Shown: piece after piece, positions 27,488-37,622 of the stretch
Numbering within the stretch: the first letter of the stretch is position 1
How the letters are laid out: every line of letters starts with the position of its first letter
Source of the DNA: Ancylobacter sp. SL191
Lineage (GTDB): Bacteria; Pseudomonadota; Alphaproteobacteria; Rhizobiales; Xanthobacteraceae
DNA length: 64,000 nucleotides
Reading direction: 5' to 3'
Assembly: GCF_026625645.1 (NCBI RefSeq)
Contig: NZ_CP113056.1
Coordinates: 372,001 to 436,000, forward strand
Translations under genes and position numbers: made by a program
The notes under the pieces: model-generated
Told to the model about the DNA's origin: nothing
The model's input: only the letters and a program-made list of their open reading frames with translations
Database searches by the model: none

Positions 27488-30400
27488 TCACAGGCGCGGC
27501 GGGCGCCTGAGGTCGAGTGTCGCGGGGAATTCGCCCGAAGGCTCTTCCGGCGGCACGAACAGATAACCGGGCGTGTGGCCGAAATCCTGGAAGCGCGCGA
27601 GGCGGCGCGCCTGTGCCTCATAGGAGTTCACCGGGAAGGTATCGTAGTTGCGTCCGCCCGGATGCGCCACATGATAGACGCAGCCGCCCAGCGAGCGGTT
27701 GGACCACAGATCGACGATGTCGAAGGTCAGCGGGGCATGGACGGGAATCGTCGGGTGCAGACCCGACGCCGGCTGCCACGCCTTGAAGCGCACGCCGGCG
27801 ACATATTCGCCGAAGCGGCCGGTCGGCAGCAGCGGCAGGCGCCGTCCATTGCAGGTGACGACGTGGCGGATCGGGTTCAGCCCCTGCACGCGGGCCTGAA
27901 GCCGCTCCACCGAGGAATCGACGAAACGCACCGTGCCGCCGACCGCGCCCTCCTCGCCGAGCACATGCCAGGGCTCCAGCGCCTGGCGCAGCTCCAGCGA
28001 GACGCCGCCATGCTCGACCTGCCCGTAATAGGGGAAGCGGAACTCGCGCTGCGCCTCGAACCAGAGCGGGTCGACGCGGTAGCCGGCGCGGCCGAGATCG
28101 TGGATCACGTCCATGAAGTCGGCCCAGACGAAGTGCTCGAGCATGAAGCGGTCGGCGAGCGCCGTGCCCCAGCGGGCGAGCGGGCCCTCCTGCGGCTCGC
28201 GCCAGAACCAGGCGATGAGCGCGCGCAGCAGAAGCTGCTGGGCAAGGCTCATGCGCCAGTCCGGCGGCATCTCGAAGGAGCGGAACTCGACGAGGCCGAG
28301 GCGGCCGGTCGGGCCGTCCGGCGAGAACAGCTTGTCGATGCAGATTTCCGAGCGGTGGGTGTTGCCCGTCACATCGGTCAGCAGGTTGCGGAACAGCCGG
28401 TCGACCAGCCAGGGCGGCGGTGTCGGCCCCTTGCCGGGGGTCGGCACGTTGGCCATGGCGATTTCCAGCTCATAGAGCGAATCGTGCCGCGCCTCGTCGA
28501 TGCGCGGGGCCTGGCTGGTTGGGCCGATAAACAGGCCGGAGAACATGTAGGACAGCGAGGGGTGGCGCTGCCAGTAGGTGACGAGGCTCTTGAGCAGGTC
28601 CGGCCGGCGCAGGAACGGGCTGTCCGCCGGGGTGGCGCCGCCGACCACCACATGGTTGCCGCCGCCCGTGCCGGTGTGGCGCCCGTCCACCATGAACTTC
28701 TCGGTGCCGAGCCGGGAGAGGCGGGCCTCTTCATAGAGGTCGCGGGTGATCTCGACGCAGGTCTTCCAGTTGCTGGCCGGGTGGACGTTCACCTCGATCA
28801 CGCCCGGATCGGGCGCGACGCGGATGACGTTGAGCCGCGGATCGACCGGCGGCGTGTAGCCCTCGATATGCACCGGCAGCTTCAGCTCGGCCGCCGTGAC
28901 CTCGACGGCGGCGAGCAGCTCCAGATAATCCTCGAGCCGCTCGGTCGGCGGCATGAACACGCAGAGCCGCCCGTCGCGCGGCTCGATGGCGATGGCGGTG
29001 CGGACCGAGCCGGTGCCGGTGAGCACCTGGTTCACCTTGTCCTGCTGGCCCTCATCGACCGTCATGCGGCGGTAGAGCTGGTGCAGCGATTCCGCGTCCG
29101 GCAGGTCGCCGGTGATCGCCATCGGATCGGCCGGATGGACATAAGGATAGGCGGCCGGCGGCACCCAGGGCAGCGCGGCGAGCGGCAGGCGGAAGCCGAC
29201 CGGGCTGTCGCCGGGCACGAGGAACAGCTTGCCGCGCCGGAAGCGCCACTTCTCGCTGACCCAGCTGCGCGAGGAGCGCGCCTGCCAGCGCTGCACCGGC
29301 AGCACATAGCCGGTAGCCCGGCCCAGGCCGCGCTCGAAGACGCGGGCGATGCGCGAGCGCTCTTCTGGGTCGTCGAGCTTGGAATCCGCCGTGGTGACAT
29401 TTTCCGGCAGGTCGCCTTCCTTGAGGATCCAGTGGCCGGGATCCTCGAAGGCGGGCTCGACGAAGTCGGTGCCGAGGCCGAGGCGGGTGGCGAGGTTCTC
29501 GGTGAAACCGCGCGCCTCATCGACCGTCGCGCCGGAAATGTTCTCGGTCGCCACCAGCGCCGGGTCGCGCCAGATCGGCTTGCCGTCCTTGCGCCAGTAG
29601 AGCGAGAAGGTCCAGCGCGGCAGGCTCTCGCCGGGATACCACTTGCCCTGGCCGTAATGCAGCATGCCGCCGGGCGCGAAGCGCTTGCGCAGGCGGCGGA
29701 TCAGGTCATCCGCCCGCATCCGCTTGGTCGGGCCGACGGCGGAGGTGTTCCACTCGGCGCCCTGATAGTCGTCGATGGAGATGAAGGTCGGCTCGCCGCC
29801 CATGGTGAGGCGGACATCCTGCGCGGCGAGATCGGCGTCCACCTTATCGCCGAGCGCGTCGAGCGCGGCCCAGGCCTCGTCGGAGAAGGGCAGCGTCACG
29901 CGCGGCTTCTCGGCGACGCGGGTGACCCGCATGTCGAACTCGAAGGCGGTCTGCGTGCCTTCCGGCGCGGTGAAGCCGCCAGTGATCGCGGCGGCGGAGA
30001 CATAGTTGGGCGTCGCGCAGAGCGGCAGATGGCTCTCGCCGCAGAGCAGGCCCGAGGTCGGGTCGAAGCCGATCCAGCCGGCGCCGGGCAGGTAGACCTC
30101 GCACCAGGCGTGCAGGTCGGTGAAATCGACCTCCGTGCCGGTCGGGCCGTCCAGCGCCTTCACATCCGGCTTCAGCTGGATGAGGTAGCCCGAGACGAAG
30201 CGCGCGGCGAGGCCGAGGCGGCGCAGGATCTGCACCAGCAGCCAGCCGGAGTCGCGGCAGGAACCCGCCGCGAGCGCCAGCGTCTCGTCCGGCGTCTGCA
30301 CGCCCGGCTCCATGCGGATGACATAGCCGACGCGCTGCTGGAGCTTCTGGTTGAGCTCGACCAGGAAATCGACGGTCGCCACCTCGCCCTTCGGCCGGAC

Positions 30401-30799
30401 CGACTCGACATAGGCGTCGAGCTCCGGGCCACCGGCTTCCGGCTCGAGATAGGGGATCAGTTCCTTGGCGAGCGCGGGCGGATAGGTGAAGGGCAGCGTC
30501 TCCGCGAACTCCTCCACGAAGAAGTCGAACGGGTTGTAGACCGTCATATCCGCGATGAGGTCGACCTCGACGCGGAACTCGGTGGTCGGCTCCGGGAAGA
30601 CGTAGCGCGCCATCCAGTTGCCGAACGGATCCTGCTGCCAGTTCACGAAGTGGTTGGAGGGCGTGACCTTGAGCGAATAGCTCTTCACCGGCGTTCGGCA
30701 ATGCGGCGCGGGGCGCAGCCGGATGATCTGGGGGCCGAGGGTCACCGGCTGGTCGTATTTATAGGCGGTGACGTGATGCAGGCTGGCGAAGATTGTCAT
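27488..30799 (-). CDS. Large transglutaminase-DUF2126 protein
   Basis: The protein has 1103 residues. The N-terminal BTA domain ([20 protein letters not shown]) and a transglutaminase core up to about residue 300 carry the triad: Cys in [14 protein letters not shown], His in [14 protein letters not shown] and Asp in [12 protein letters not shown]. The remainder is DUF2126, with [28 protein letters not shown] and [17 protein letters not shown], a glutamine-synthetase/amidoligase-like region by family description. It heads the operon with the ATP-grasp/Alpha-E and second transglutaminase genes, a widespread but biochemically undefined peptide-making or tagging system. The start was set at 30799, where the conserved [10 protein letters not shown] begins; the open extension upstream is Arg-rich and unlikely. 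Confidence 0.93.
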   Translation of the reverse strand: MTIFASLHHVTAYKYDQPVTLGPQIIRLRPAPHCRTPVKSYSLKVTPSNHFVNWQQDPFGNWMARYVFPEPTTEFRVEVDLIADMTVYNPFDFFVEEFAETLPFTYPPALAKELIPYLEPEAGGPELDAYVESVRPKGEVATVDFLVELNQKLQQRVGYVIRMEPGVQTPDETLALAAGSCRDSGWLLVQILRRLGLAARFVSGYLIQLKPDVKALDGPTGTEVDFTDLHAWCEVYLPGAGWIGFDPTSGLLCGESHLPLCATPNYVSAAAITGGFTAPEGTQTAFEFDMRVTRVAEKPRVTLPFSDEAWAALDALGDKVDADLAAQDVRLTMGGEPTFISIDDYQGAEWNTSAVGPTKRMRADDLIRRLRKRFAPGGMLHYGQGKWYPGESLPRWTFSLYWRKDGKPIWRDPALVATENISGATVDEARGFTENLATRLGLGTDFVEPAFEDPGHWILKEGDLPENVTTADSKLDDPEERSRIARVFERGLGRATGYVLPVQRWQARSSRSWVSEKWRFRRGKLFLVPGDSPVGFRLPLAALPWVPPAAYPYVHPADPMAITGDLPDAESLHQLYRRMTVDEGQQDKVNQVLTGTGSVRTAIAIEPRDGRLCVFMPPTERLEDYLELLAAVEVTAAELKLPVHIEGYTPPVDPRLNVIRVAPDPGVIEVNVHPASNWKTCVEITRDLYEEARLSRLGTEKFMVDGRHTGTGGGNHVVVGGATPADSPFLRRPDLLKSLVTYWQRHPSLSYMFSGLFIGPTSQAPRIDEARHDSLYELEIAMANVPTPGKGPTPPPWLVDRLFRNLLTDVTGNTHRSEICIDKLFSPDGPTGRLGLVEFRSFEMPPDWRMSLAQQLLLRALIAWFWREPQEGPLARWGTALADRFMLEHFVWADFMDVIHDLGRAGYRVDPLWFEAQREFRFPYYGQVEHGGVSLELRQALEPWHVLGEEGAVGGTVRFVDSSVERLQARVQGLNPIRHVVTCNGRRLPLLPTGRFGEYVAGVRFKAWQPASGLHPTIPVHAPLTFDIVDLWSNRSLGGCVYHVAHPGGRNYDTFPVNSYEAQARRLARFQDFGHTPGYLFVPPEEPSGEFPATLDLRRPPRL

Positions 30800-31057
30800 A
30801 GGCACCCAACTGGACAGCGGACCCGTACGCGGCGCTTGACCGGCGCCGGGGCGCCGGAGCGAAAAGCCTCGCGCCCGACAACCGGCACGACGCCTCCGGC
30901 CTCTATGACGCAGGAATCGTGCCGCATGGGCGGGCGAGGCCAAGGATAACGCAGCGTCGCGCCAGCCCGCAGCCGAGAGCGCCCGCGACGACGACGCAGA
31001 TCAGCAACCGCCTCAGGAAGCGCCAGTTGCCTGCCGCTTAATGAGGCGCTGGTCACC

Positions 31058-34000
31058 TCACGCGGCCGGGTGGGGCGCGGCGGGGGGCTCGCCCGCCGGC
31101 GGCTCATGGCCGGCCGGGGCCGTGTCCTTGCGCTTGCCGCGCCGCTCCTCGAAGCGCTGCAGCACCGCGTAGAAGGACGGCACGAACAGAACCGCGAGGC
31201 AGGTCGAGGCGAGCATGCCGGAGAAGACCGCGATGCCGATCGACTTGCGCGAATTGGCGCCCGCGCCCGTCGCCAGCACCAGCGGCAGCACGCCGAGGAT
31301 GAAGGCGAAGGAGGTCATCAGGATCGGGCGGAAACGCAGCCGTGCCGCCTCCACCGCCGCGTCCATGATCTCCATGCCCTCCGCCCGTTTCTCGCGGGCG
31401 AATTCGACGATGAGGATCGCGTTCTTTGCGGAGAGAGCGATCAGCAGGATGAGGCCGATCTGGGTATAGAGGTTATTGGCGACGCCGAGGCCGGTGAGCG
31501 CGCCGACCGTCCCGAGCAGAGCCAGGGGCACGGCGAGCAGCACGGAGAGCGGCAGGATCCAGCTTTCATACTGGCCGGCGAGCACGAAATAGACCAGCAG
31601 AATGGCGAGGCCGAAGACGTAGTAGACCTCGTTGCCGACCACTTCCTCCTGATAGGACATGGCGCTCCACTCATAGCCCGTGCCCGGCGGCAGGGTCTGG
31701 CTCGCCACCTGCCCCATCACGTCGAGTGCCTGGCCGGAGCTGAAGCCGGTGGCCGCTGCGCCGACGATGGTGGACGCCGGGTAGAGGTTATAGAGCGTGA
31801 TCAGCGGCGGGCCGAAGGCCGGCTCCACCTTGGCCAGCGTGCCGAGCGGCACCATCTCGCCCGAGGGCGTGCGGATCTTGAGGTTCAGGATCTCTTCCGG
31901 CGTGCGGCGGAAATCCGCCTCGGCCTGGATATAGGCCTGGAAGGTCTGGCCGAACTGGTTGAACTGCGTGACATAGGTCGAGCCGACATAGCCCTGCACG
32001 GTGGAGAACACCTGGCCGACGGTGACGCCCAGCGTCTCCGCCTTCACGCGGTCGATCTGCAGGAAGAGCTGGGGCACATTGGCGCGGAACGAGGTGCTGA
32101 GGCGCTGCAGCGAGGACTGCGACGAGGCGTTCTGCACGATGGCCTGCGTCAGGCCCTGCAGCTCCATGAAGTCGAAGCTGCCATTCTTCGATTCCACCAT
32201 CATGGTGAAGCCGGAAGCGTTGCCGATGCCCTGAATGGGCGGGGGCACCAGCACGAAGGTCGCGGCCTCGTCGATCTGCTGCAGCTCGCGATTCAGCGTC
32301 TCGTAGATATAGAGCAGGCCCTCGCCCGCCTTGTCGCGCACGTCCCAGTCCTTGAGCATCACATAGGCGACGCCGGCATTGGGCAGGGTGGCGTTGTTGT
32401 CGAGCACCGACACGCCGGAGATGGCGATGACGTTTTCCACGCCCGGCGTCTTGCCGGCGATGGCGGAGATCTTCTCCATCACCTCGGTCGTGCGCTCGAG
32501 CGAGGCGGCGTCGGGAAGCTGCGCGCCGATCAGTACATAGCCCTGATCCTCGGTCGGCAGGAAGCCGGTGGGCACGCGGGTGAGGCCCCAGATGGCGACG
32601 CCGATCAGCACGAGGGCGACGGCGGTGGTGAGGTAGCTCACCTTCACCATGCGGCGGATGAGGCCGGCATACCAATGCTCGGCCTTGTCATAGACCGCGT
32701 TGAAGCCGCGATAGAACAGATTGCGCTTCTCCGGCGGCACCGGCGGGCGCAGCCAGAGGGCGCACTGGGTCGGCTTCAGCGTCATCGCGTTGATCGCCGA
32801 GATGAAGGCGGTGGCGGCGATGACGAGGGCGAATTGCTGGTAGAGCTGACCGGTGAGGCCGGGCATGAAGGCGGCCGGGATGAACACCGACATCAGCACC
32901 AGCGTGATGCCGATGATTGGCCCGAACAACTCGTCCATCGCCTTCTCGGCGGCGAGACGGCCGGGTAGGCCCTTCTCGATATGCCGCGCCACGCCTTCGA
33001 CGATAACGATGGCGTCGTCGACCACGATGCCGATGGCGAGCACGATGGCGAACAGGGTCGACAGGTTCACCGTGAAGCCCATCGCCGACATGGCGGCGAA
33101 GGTGCCGATGATGGTGACCGGCACCGTGGTCGCCGGCACCAGCGTCGCGCGCCAGTCCTGCAGGAAGACCAGGATGACGATGAGCACGAGGATGCCAGCC
33201 TCGAACAGCGTCTTGTAGACTTCCTTCACCGAGGCGTTGACGAACACCGTGGTGTCGAACGGCACCTGATAAGCGAGGTCCGGCGGGAAGTTCTTGGACA
33301 GCTCGACCATCTTGGCGCGGACTTCCGTCGCCACCTGCAGCGAGTTGGCCTCCGGCAGCTGGTAGATGCCGAGCGCCGCCGCCGGCTGGCCGTTGAAGGT
33401 GAAGACCTGGCTATAGGTCTGCGCGCCAAGCTCAACCCGCGCCACGTCGCGCAGCCGGGTGATGCGGCCGCCATCGGCATTGCTGACCTTGACGATGATG
33501 TTCTCATAGTCGGCGGCGTCGTTCAGCCGGCCGGCGATGTTCATCGTGTACTGGAAGTTCTGGCCCTTCGGCACCGGCGGCATGCCGACGACGCCCGAGG
33601 CGACCTCCTGGCTCTGCTGCTGCACGGCATTGACGACGTCCTGCGGCGTCAGGCCGCGCGCCTGGAGCTGGTTCGGGTCGAGCCACATGCGCATGGCGTA
33701 CTGGCCGGCGCCAAACACGTTGACATTGCCGACGCCGTTGAGGCGGGCGATCTCGTCCTGCAGGTTGATGATGCCGAAATTCGCCAGGAACAGGCTGTCA
33801 TAGGTGTTGTTCGGCGAGTAGAGCGTGACGAATTGCAGGATCGCCGTAGACTTCTTCTGCGTGGTCACGCCTTGCAGCTGCACCGCCTGCGGCAGCGACG
33901 ACATGGCGATGGCGACACGGTTCTGGACGAGAACCTGCGCGAAGTCCGGGTCCGTGCCGATCGCGAAGGTCACGGTCAGCGTGTAGGTGCCGTCCGAGGC

Positions 34001-34249
34001 GCTGGTCGACTGCATGTAGAGCATGCCCTGGACGCCGTTGACCTGCTGCTCGATCGGCAGGGCCACCGTGTCCACCAGCGTGCGCGCGCTCGCGCCCGGA
34101 TAGAGCGTCGTCACCTGCACGGTCGGCGGGACGACGTTGGGATATTGCGCCACCGGCAGCGTCAGCAGCGCCACGCTACCGATCAGCACGAAGACCAGCG
34201 CCAGCACATTGGCGAGAACCGGCCGTTCGATGAAGAAACGTGAGATCAT
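31058..34249 (-). CDS. RND multidrug efflux pump, AcrB type (HAE1)
   Basis: The protein has 1063 residues, the family length, with 12 membrane helices and two large periplasmic loops expected. It starts [39 protein letters not shown] in helix 4 holds the paired Asp residues of the proton relay, and [19 protein letters not shown] is the conserved late motif. It expels hydrophobic drugs, dyes or detergents with the adaptor encoded 105 bases upstream and an outer-membrane TolC-like channel not found here. The C-terminal tail is Pro/Ala-rich. Confidence 0.95.
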   Translation of the reverse strand: MISRFFIERPVLANVLALVFVLIGSVALLTLPVAQYPNVVPPTVQVTTLYPGASARTLVDTVALPIEQQVNGVQGMLYMQSTSASDGTYTLTVTFAIGTDPDFAQVLVQNRVAIAMSSLPQAVQLQGVTTQKKSTAILQFVTLYSPNNTYDSLFLANFGIINLQDEIARLNGVGNVNVFGAGQYAMRMWLDPNQLQARGLTPQDVVNAVQQQSQEVASGVVGMPPVPKGQNFQYTMNIAGRLNDAADYENIIVKVSNADGGRITRLRDVARVELGAQTYSQVFTFNGQPAAALGIYQLPEANSLQVATEVRAKMVELSKNFPPDLAYQVPFDTTVFVNASVKEVYKTLFEAGILVLIVILVFLQDWRATLVPATTVPVTIIGTFAAMSAMGFTVNLSTLFAIVLAIGIVVDDAIVIVEGVARHIEKGLPGRLAAEKAMDELFGPIIGITLVLMSVFIPAAFMPGLTGQLYQQFALVIAATAFISAINAMTLKPTQCALWLRPPVPPEKRNLFYRGFNAVYDKAEHWYAGLIRRMVKVSYLTTAVALVLIGVAIWGLTRVPTGFLPTEDQGYVLIGAQLPDAASLERTTEVMEKISAIAGKTPGVENVIAISGVSVLDNNATLPNAGVAYVMLKDWDVRDKAGEGLLYIYETLNRELQQIDEAATFVLVPPPIQGIGNASGFTMMVESKNGSFDFMELQGLTQAIVQNASSQSSLQRLSTSFRANVPQLFLQIDRVKAETLGVTVGQVFSTVQGYVGSTYVTQFNQFGQTFQAYIQAEADFRRTPEEILNLKIRTPSGEMVPLGTLAKVEPAFGPPLITLYNLYPASTIVGAAATGFSSGQALDVMGQVASQTLPPGTGYEWSAMSYQEEVVGNEVYYVFGLAILLVYFVLAGQYESWILPLSVLLAVPLALLGTVGALTGLGVANNLYTQIGLILLIALSAKNAILIVEFAREKRAEGMEIMDAAVEAARLRFRPILMTSFAFILGVLPLVLATGAGANSRKSIGIAVFSGMLASTCLAVLFVPSFYAVLQRFEERRGKRKDTAPAGHEPPAGEPPAAPHPAA

Positions 34250-34354
34250 GGCGCGGGCCTTGGGTTCGGTCGGGACGGAGCAGCGTCAGGTATCGGCGGC
34301 GTCAGGCGTGATCGGGATGCGCGCCGGGGGCGAGGCCGCCGGCGCGGAGCAGGC

Positions 34355-35644
34355 TCACGGCGCGGGCTTGGCCGCAGGATTGGCCGCAGGATTGGCCGCA
34401 GGATTGGCCGCAGGATTGGCCGCCGGCGCAGGGGTGGCGGCCGGGCTGGCCGCGGGCGCGGCGGGGTTCACCGTCGCGGCCACCGGCGCGGCCTGCGTCA
34501 GCTGCGGATCGACCTTGGCGCCGGGAATGGCGCGCTGGATGCCGCCCACCACCACGCGGTCATCGGCCGAGAGGCCCGACTCGATCACCCGGTACTGGCC
34601 CATCTGCTGGCCGGTGGTGACGATCTTCTGCTCGACCACATTGTCCTTGTTGACGACCAGCACATAGCTGCCCTGCTGCGCCGTGCCGACGGCGGTGTCG
34701 TCGACCAGCAGCGCGTCGGGGATCTTCTGCGCCGGAACGCGCACGCGGATGAACAGGCCCGGCAGAAGGCTCAGATCCTTGTTGTCGAACAGGCCGCGCA
34801 CCAGCAGCGTGCCGGTGGAGGGATCGACCTCGGGCGCGACATAGTCGAGCCGGCCCTTGTGCGGGTAGGCGTCGCCCTCGTTCTGCAGGCCGATATCCAC
34901 CTCGACCTGCTTGACGTCCTCGATGGTGCGCCCGCGCGCGGCCAGCGCTTCCTTGATGCGCAGAACCTGGTTCTCGCCAATGTTGAAATAGGCGTAGATC
35001 GGGTCCATCTGCACGATGGTGGCAAGCGTGGTCGGCTGGCCATGGCCGACGAGCTGGCCGACATCGGCCAGATGCCGGGTGACGATGCCGTCGAAGGGCG
35101 CGATCACCGTGGTGTAACCGAGATTGATCTGCGCGATCTCGATATTGGCCTTGGCGGCGTCGACCGAGGCCTGCGCCTGGTCCATCGCCGCGCGCGCCTT
35201 GTCGACGGTCGCCTGCGAGGAGAAGTCCTGCTGGCCGAGCGTCGACTGGCGGCTGTACTCGGCCTTGGCGTTGATGAGCTGGGCATTGGCCGAGGCGAGC
35301 TGCGCCTTCGCCTGGTCGAGATCAGCCTGATAGGTGTCCTGCTGGATCAGGAAGAGCCGGTCGCCCTTCTTGACCACCTTGCCGTCCTGATAGTCGATCG
35401 ACATCAGGAAGCCCTCGACGCGGGCAACGAGATCGACACTGTTGATGGCGGCGGTGTTGCCGGTGAATTCGAGGTAGCGCGTGACCTCCTGCTTCAGCGG
35501 CTGCACCACGCTGACCTTGGCCGGCGGCGGGGGGACGTATTTGTTCTCGTCCGTACAGGCCCCCAGAAGCCCGGCGAGCGCCGCCACACCGAGGATGCCG
35601 GCCATCCTGGCCGCTGGCACCGACAGACGCATAGCCGAGATCAT
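34355..35644 (-). CDS. RND efflux periplasmic adaptor lipoprotein (membrane fusion protein)
   Basis: The protein has about 429 residues. AALAGLLGACTDENK is a lipobox, so the mature N-terminus is a lipid-modified Cys. A barrel-sandwich hybrid domain (VARVEGFLMSIDYQDGKVVKKG), a coiled-coil hairpin with repeated QA/AK segments (about 100-170), and GIVTRHLADVGQLVG follow, as in AcrA/MexA. The last 35 residues are four or more NPAA repeats encoded by a 12-base tandem repeat. Start at 35644 follows GAGGGG. It forms the first gene of an operon with the pump. No local TetR-type repressor gene flanks it, unlike many acrAB loci. Confidence 0.93.
   Translation of the reverse strand: MISAMRLSVPAARMAGILGVAALAGLLGACTDENKYVPPPPAKVSVVQPLKQEVTRYLEFTGNTAAINSVDLVARVEGFLMSIDYQDGKVVKKGDRLFLIQQDTYQADLDQAKAQLASANAQLINAKAEYSRQSTLGQQDFSSQATVDKARAAMDQAQASVDAAKANIEIAQINLGYTTVIAPFDGIVTRHLADVGQLVGHGQPTTLATIVQMDPIYAYFNIGENQVLRIKEALAARGRTIEDVKQVEVDIGLQNEGDAYPHKGRLDYVAPEVDPSTGTLLVRGLFDNKDLSLLPGLFIRVRVPAQKIPDALLVDDTAVGTAQQGSYVLVVNKDNVVEQKIVTTGQQMGQYRVIESGLSADDRVVVGGIQRAIPGAKVDPQLTQAAPVAATVNPAAPAASPAATPAPAANPAANPAANPAANPAAKPAP
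34368..34427. repeat. 12-bp tandem repeat inside the adaptor gene
   Basis: The unit TTGGCCGCAGGA occurs four times head to tail from 34368 to 34415, followed by a fifth, degenerating copy (TTGGCCGCCGGC). On the coding strand each unit encodes Asn-Pro-Ala-Ala in the C-terminal tail of the efflux adaptor. Because the unit length is a multiple of three, copy-number change would lengthen or shorten the tail without a frameshift. Confidence 0.9.
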
Positions 35645-36044
35645 CACATTCCCCTCGCGAGCCCACACTCGACGGCAGAAATATACCGGTCGCATTAGGC
35701 TTGTCTAGTTGTACGATTATTCTTCGCCAACACAGTAAATACGTCACACAAGCATAGTCTTACGGTCGTAAAAACCGCGAGGCTCCAGCTATCCGGCAGC
35801 CATGTCCCGCCCGACTCAGCCGCGCCGATGGTCCTGTCATATCCCCGCCCGCTTCTATACGCGCGCCCAACTCGCGCGGTCGAAAGCGGCCGGGCGCGCC
35901 GCGGGCGCAACGACCGACTAGGCGGCGACGTGCGCGGGTTGTACTGGTAAGGAGCGGCCGTCGACGCAGCCGGTGCGGGCGACCGCCCGGTGCCGCCGGT
36001 GCCGCCGACGTCCGTCACCTGATTTGCCGTGCAAGGGAGCCCGC
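35645..36044. promoter_or_regulatory. 400-bp divergent intergenic region between the efflux operon and a secreted protein
   Basis: No gene is visible. The half nearest the efflux adaptor (35690-35775) is AT-rich and contains TTACGGTCGTAA at 35760-35771, an inverted repeat with five-base arms, which could be an operator or promoter element. The other half is GC-rich with no clear signal until AAGGGAG just before the secreted protein start at 36045. Confidence 0.35.
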
Positions 36045-36404
36045 ATGACGACCCCCGCCGCGACCCGCGCCACCCTGGCCCTCGGGGCCGCCCTCCTGCT
36101 TGCCCTCGCCGCCTTGCCCGCGCGCGCCGCCGACCCCGCGCTCAAGCTGCACCAGGGGGACATCTTCACCGATCCGGTCGGCTCGGTGATGGGGGTGTCG
36201 ATCACCAACGGCACCAACGCCACCATCGGCTCGGCCGTGGTGACCTGCACCTTCACCGCCAAGGGCAAGGCCGCCGGTTCGGCCAGCACGACGATCTTCA
36301 ACATCGTGCCGGGCGACAAGGGGCAGGACCAGGTTCACCTCATGGGCGCGAGCGCCGACGCCGCGACCTGCTCGATCACCGCGACGACGCCGGCCGGCAA
36401 CTGA
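36045..36404 (+). CDS. Small exported protein, possible FxLYD-like domain
   Basis: The protein has 119 residues. A clear signal peptide ([20 protein letters not shown]) is followed by a beta-rich domain: [35 protein letters not shown] and [16 protein letters not shown]. The order resembles FxLYD-type domains that sit outside the membrane, but the diagnostic FxLYD residues are not present, so the assignment is tentative. AAGGGAG lies seven bases before the ATG. It stands alone just upstream of a tRNA gene. Confidence 0.65.
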   Translation: MTTPAATRATLALGAALLLALAALPARAADPALKLHQGDIFTDPVGSVMGVSITNGTNATIGSAVVTCTFTAKGKAAGSASTTIFNIVPGDKGQDQVHLMGASADAATCSITATTPAGN

Positions 36405-36535
36405 ACGCGACACAGGGCGCGCAGCAAGGCGGTTCGGACCGGCCGTCGTCCTTGCGTCGACGGCCGTCTTGGGCGCGCCCAATCGCGAAGTTGCGGAAAA
36501 GCCAGAGCCGCCCCACGCTTTGCACGGGCGCCCGC

Positions 36536-36563
36536 TTGCCAGAGCGACACTCTTCGCTATATT
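36536..36563 (+). promoter_or_regulatory. Likely sigma-70 promoter of tRNA-Ser
   Basis: TTGCCA at 36536-36541 and TATATT at 36558-36563 are separated by 16 bases, close to the sigma-70 consensus. Transcription would start near 36570, about 58 bases before the mature tRNA. Confidence 0.5.
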
Positions 36564-36627
36564 CCGCGCCTTCTCGACGGGCGACGCCAGCGCCGCCCAC
36601 GAGACGGCGGGCCCTATGCCCGCCGAC

Positions 36628-36717
36628 GGAGGGGTGGCCGAGTGGTTGAAGGCGCACGCCTGGAAAGTGTGTATACGGGAAACCGTATCGCGGGTTCGAA
36701 TCCCGCTCCCTCCGCCA
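36628..36717 (+). tRNA. tRNA-Ser (GGA)
   Basis: The 90-base sequence folds as a class II tRNA. The acceptor strand GGAGGGG pairs with TCCCTCC, GCCGAGTGG is the D region, and the anticodon loop CTGGAAA gives anticodon GGA at 36662-36664. A long variable arm (TATACGGGAAACCGTATC) and the T arm GGGTTCGAATCCC follow, with an encoded CCA at 36715-36717. It decodes UCC and UCU serine codons. A satellite-like element begins just beyond its 3' end, which makes this tRNA the probable integration site. Confidence 0.97.
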
Positions 36718-36730
36718 AAATTTTTCCCTA

Positions 36731-36756
36731 ATATCTTGAAACATCAGGATATTTTA
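36731..36756 (+). terminator. Intrinsic terminator after tRNA-Ser
   Basis: A nine-pair stem (ATATCTTGA with TCAGGATAT, including one G-T pair) around the loop AACA at 36731-36752 is followed by TTTT. It lies 13 bases after the tRNA 3' end. Confidence 0.6.
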
Positions 36757-36897
36757 GATCGTAAATTTCACTTACCCCACCGCATACCCCACTCATCGAC
36801 AGGCATTGCAGCGAATTGGGGCGAACGCCCGCGAATAGAAAGGGCGGCTAGCCTGTGGCCGCCGCCCTGTTGTCTGGATCGATGATGGAGCTGATCG

Positions 36898-37461
36898 TCA
36901 GTCGTCATCATTATCTCGGGGAGGATTGGCGACAACAGGCAGAGCAGTGCCCTGACACTGCTTCACGAGCAGAGCGATGGGGTTCTCCGTGTCGCCCTGC
37001 ACACGCATCTTGTCGTTCAGCATACCCATGTGGCGCATCAGCAGTTCGAGGGCGCCCTTCTTGTCGGAGAGCTTCAGCTTCTTGATGGTCCCAACCAGCG
37101 CACCATCTTCACGCTGCTCGATCGCATCAAGGCCAGCCAGGGCGGCGGCTGTGTCGTCGTCCATCTCGTGGAGCGGCTTCATCGTGCCGTCCGCGTTGAA
37201 CGCCTTGCGGATGTCGAGAAAGGCGAGGCGAGCGACTTCCTTCAGCACGCGGTCCTGAGTGATCTCGGTACGAGCCGACCGCTCCGCCATGGCGGCCTGA
37301 ATCCGCACTGCAACCGGAGTTTTCCGGATGAGCTGCCGTCCAATATCCGCCGCCGTGTTTGGGCTGTAGCCGGCCCGGCGTGCCGCCTGGGTGGCATTGA
37401 GATCAACGAGATACTCTTCAGCGAAACGCTGCTGCTTGGCCGTCAAACTGCTGCGGGTCAT
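36898..37461 (-). CDS. Phage small terminase subunit (Terminase_2 type)
   Basis: The protein has about 187 residues. SSLTAKQQRFAEEYLVDLNA and TQAARRAGYSPNTAADIGRQ form the helix-turn-helix-containing N-terminal DNA-binding domain of Terminase_2 family TerS. The centre (DRVLKEVARLAFLDIRKAF) and the tail with GALELLMRHMGMLNDKM match the oligomerisation region. TerS recognises a packaging site and guides the large subunit. No large terminase, portal or capsid gene is near, so it may redirect packaging of a helper phage as in PICI satellites (inference). The ATG at 37461 is preferred; a GTG at 37473 would add four residues. Confidence 0.85.
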   Translation of the reverse strand: MTRSSLTAKQQRFAEEYLVDLNATQAARRAGYSPNTAADIGRQLIRKTPVAVRIQAAMAERSARTEITQDRVLKEVARLAFLDIRKAFNADGTMKPLHEMDDDTAAALAGLDAIEQREDGALVGTIKKLKLSDKKGALELLMRHMGMLNDKMRVQGDTENPIALLVKQCQGTALPVVANPPRDNDDD

Positions 37462-37490
37462 GAGACGTCTCACTTATATCGTATTTTCGC

Positions 37491-37580
37491 GGGGAACAGG
37501 GGGAACAAGGGGTACGCAACTGATATCGTTGTCGAATTTCTGTTCCCCATGCATTTCCGACTTGGGGAACAAGGGGAACA
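37491..37580. repeat. Iteron-like GGGGAACA repeats, candidate satellite replication origin
   Basis: GGGGAACA occurs four times on the plus strand (37491, 37500, 37564 and 37573) and once inverted (TGTTCCCC at 37541-37548). The direct copies form two pairs with an exact nine-base period, and the interval between the pairs is AT-rich (ACTGATATCGTTGTCGAATT). It lies between the terminase and primase-helicase genes. Phage P4's alpha primase-helicase binds iterons of the form GGTGAACAG at its origin, so the resemblance in sequence and position suggests an origin or a primase-binding site here. Confidence 0.6.
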
Positions 37581-37622
37581 GATTGGATGACTGCAAGACG
37601 CCGCTTGCTAGCGCCTGCGAGC

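Noticed and set aside
25530..27566. Plus-strand frame of about 680 codons opposite the ATP-grasp/Alpha-E gene
   Set aside because: No ribosome binding site, no recognisable domain, and a real gene lies on the opposite strand.
27428..30949. An open frame of about 1170 codons on the plus strand across the DUF2126 gene
   Set aside because: It lies antisense to a strongly conserved transglutaminase-DUF2126 gene, is rich in Arg, Gly, His and Asp, and has no motif. It is a GC-rich third-position shadow.
31070..32968. Long plus-strand frame opposite the RND pump gene
   Set aside because: Antisense to AcrB-type sequence with intact helix-4 Asp pair; no motifs of its own.
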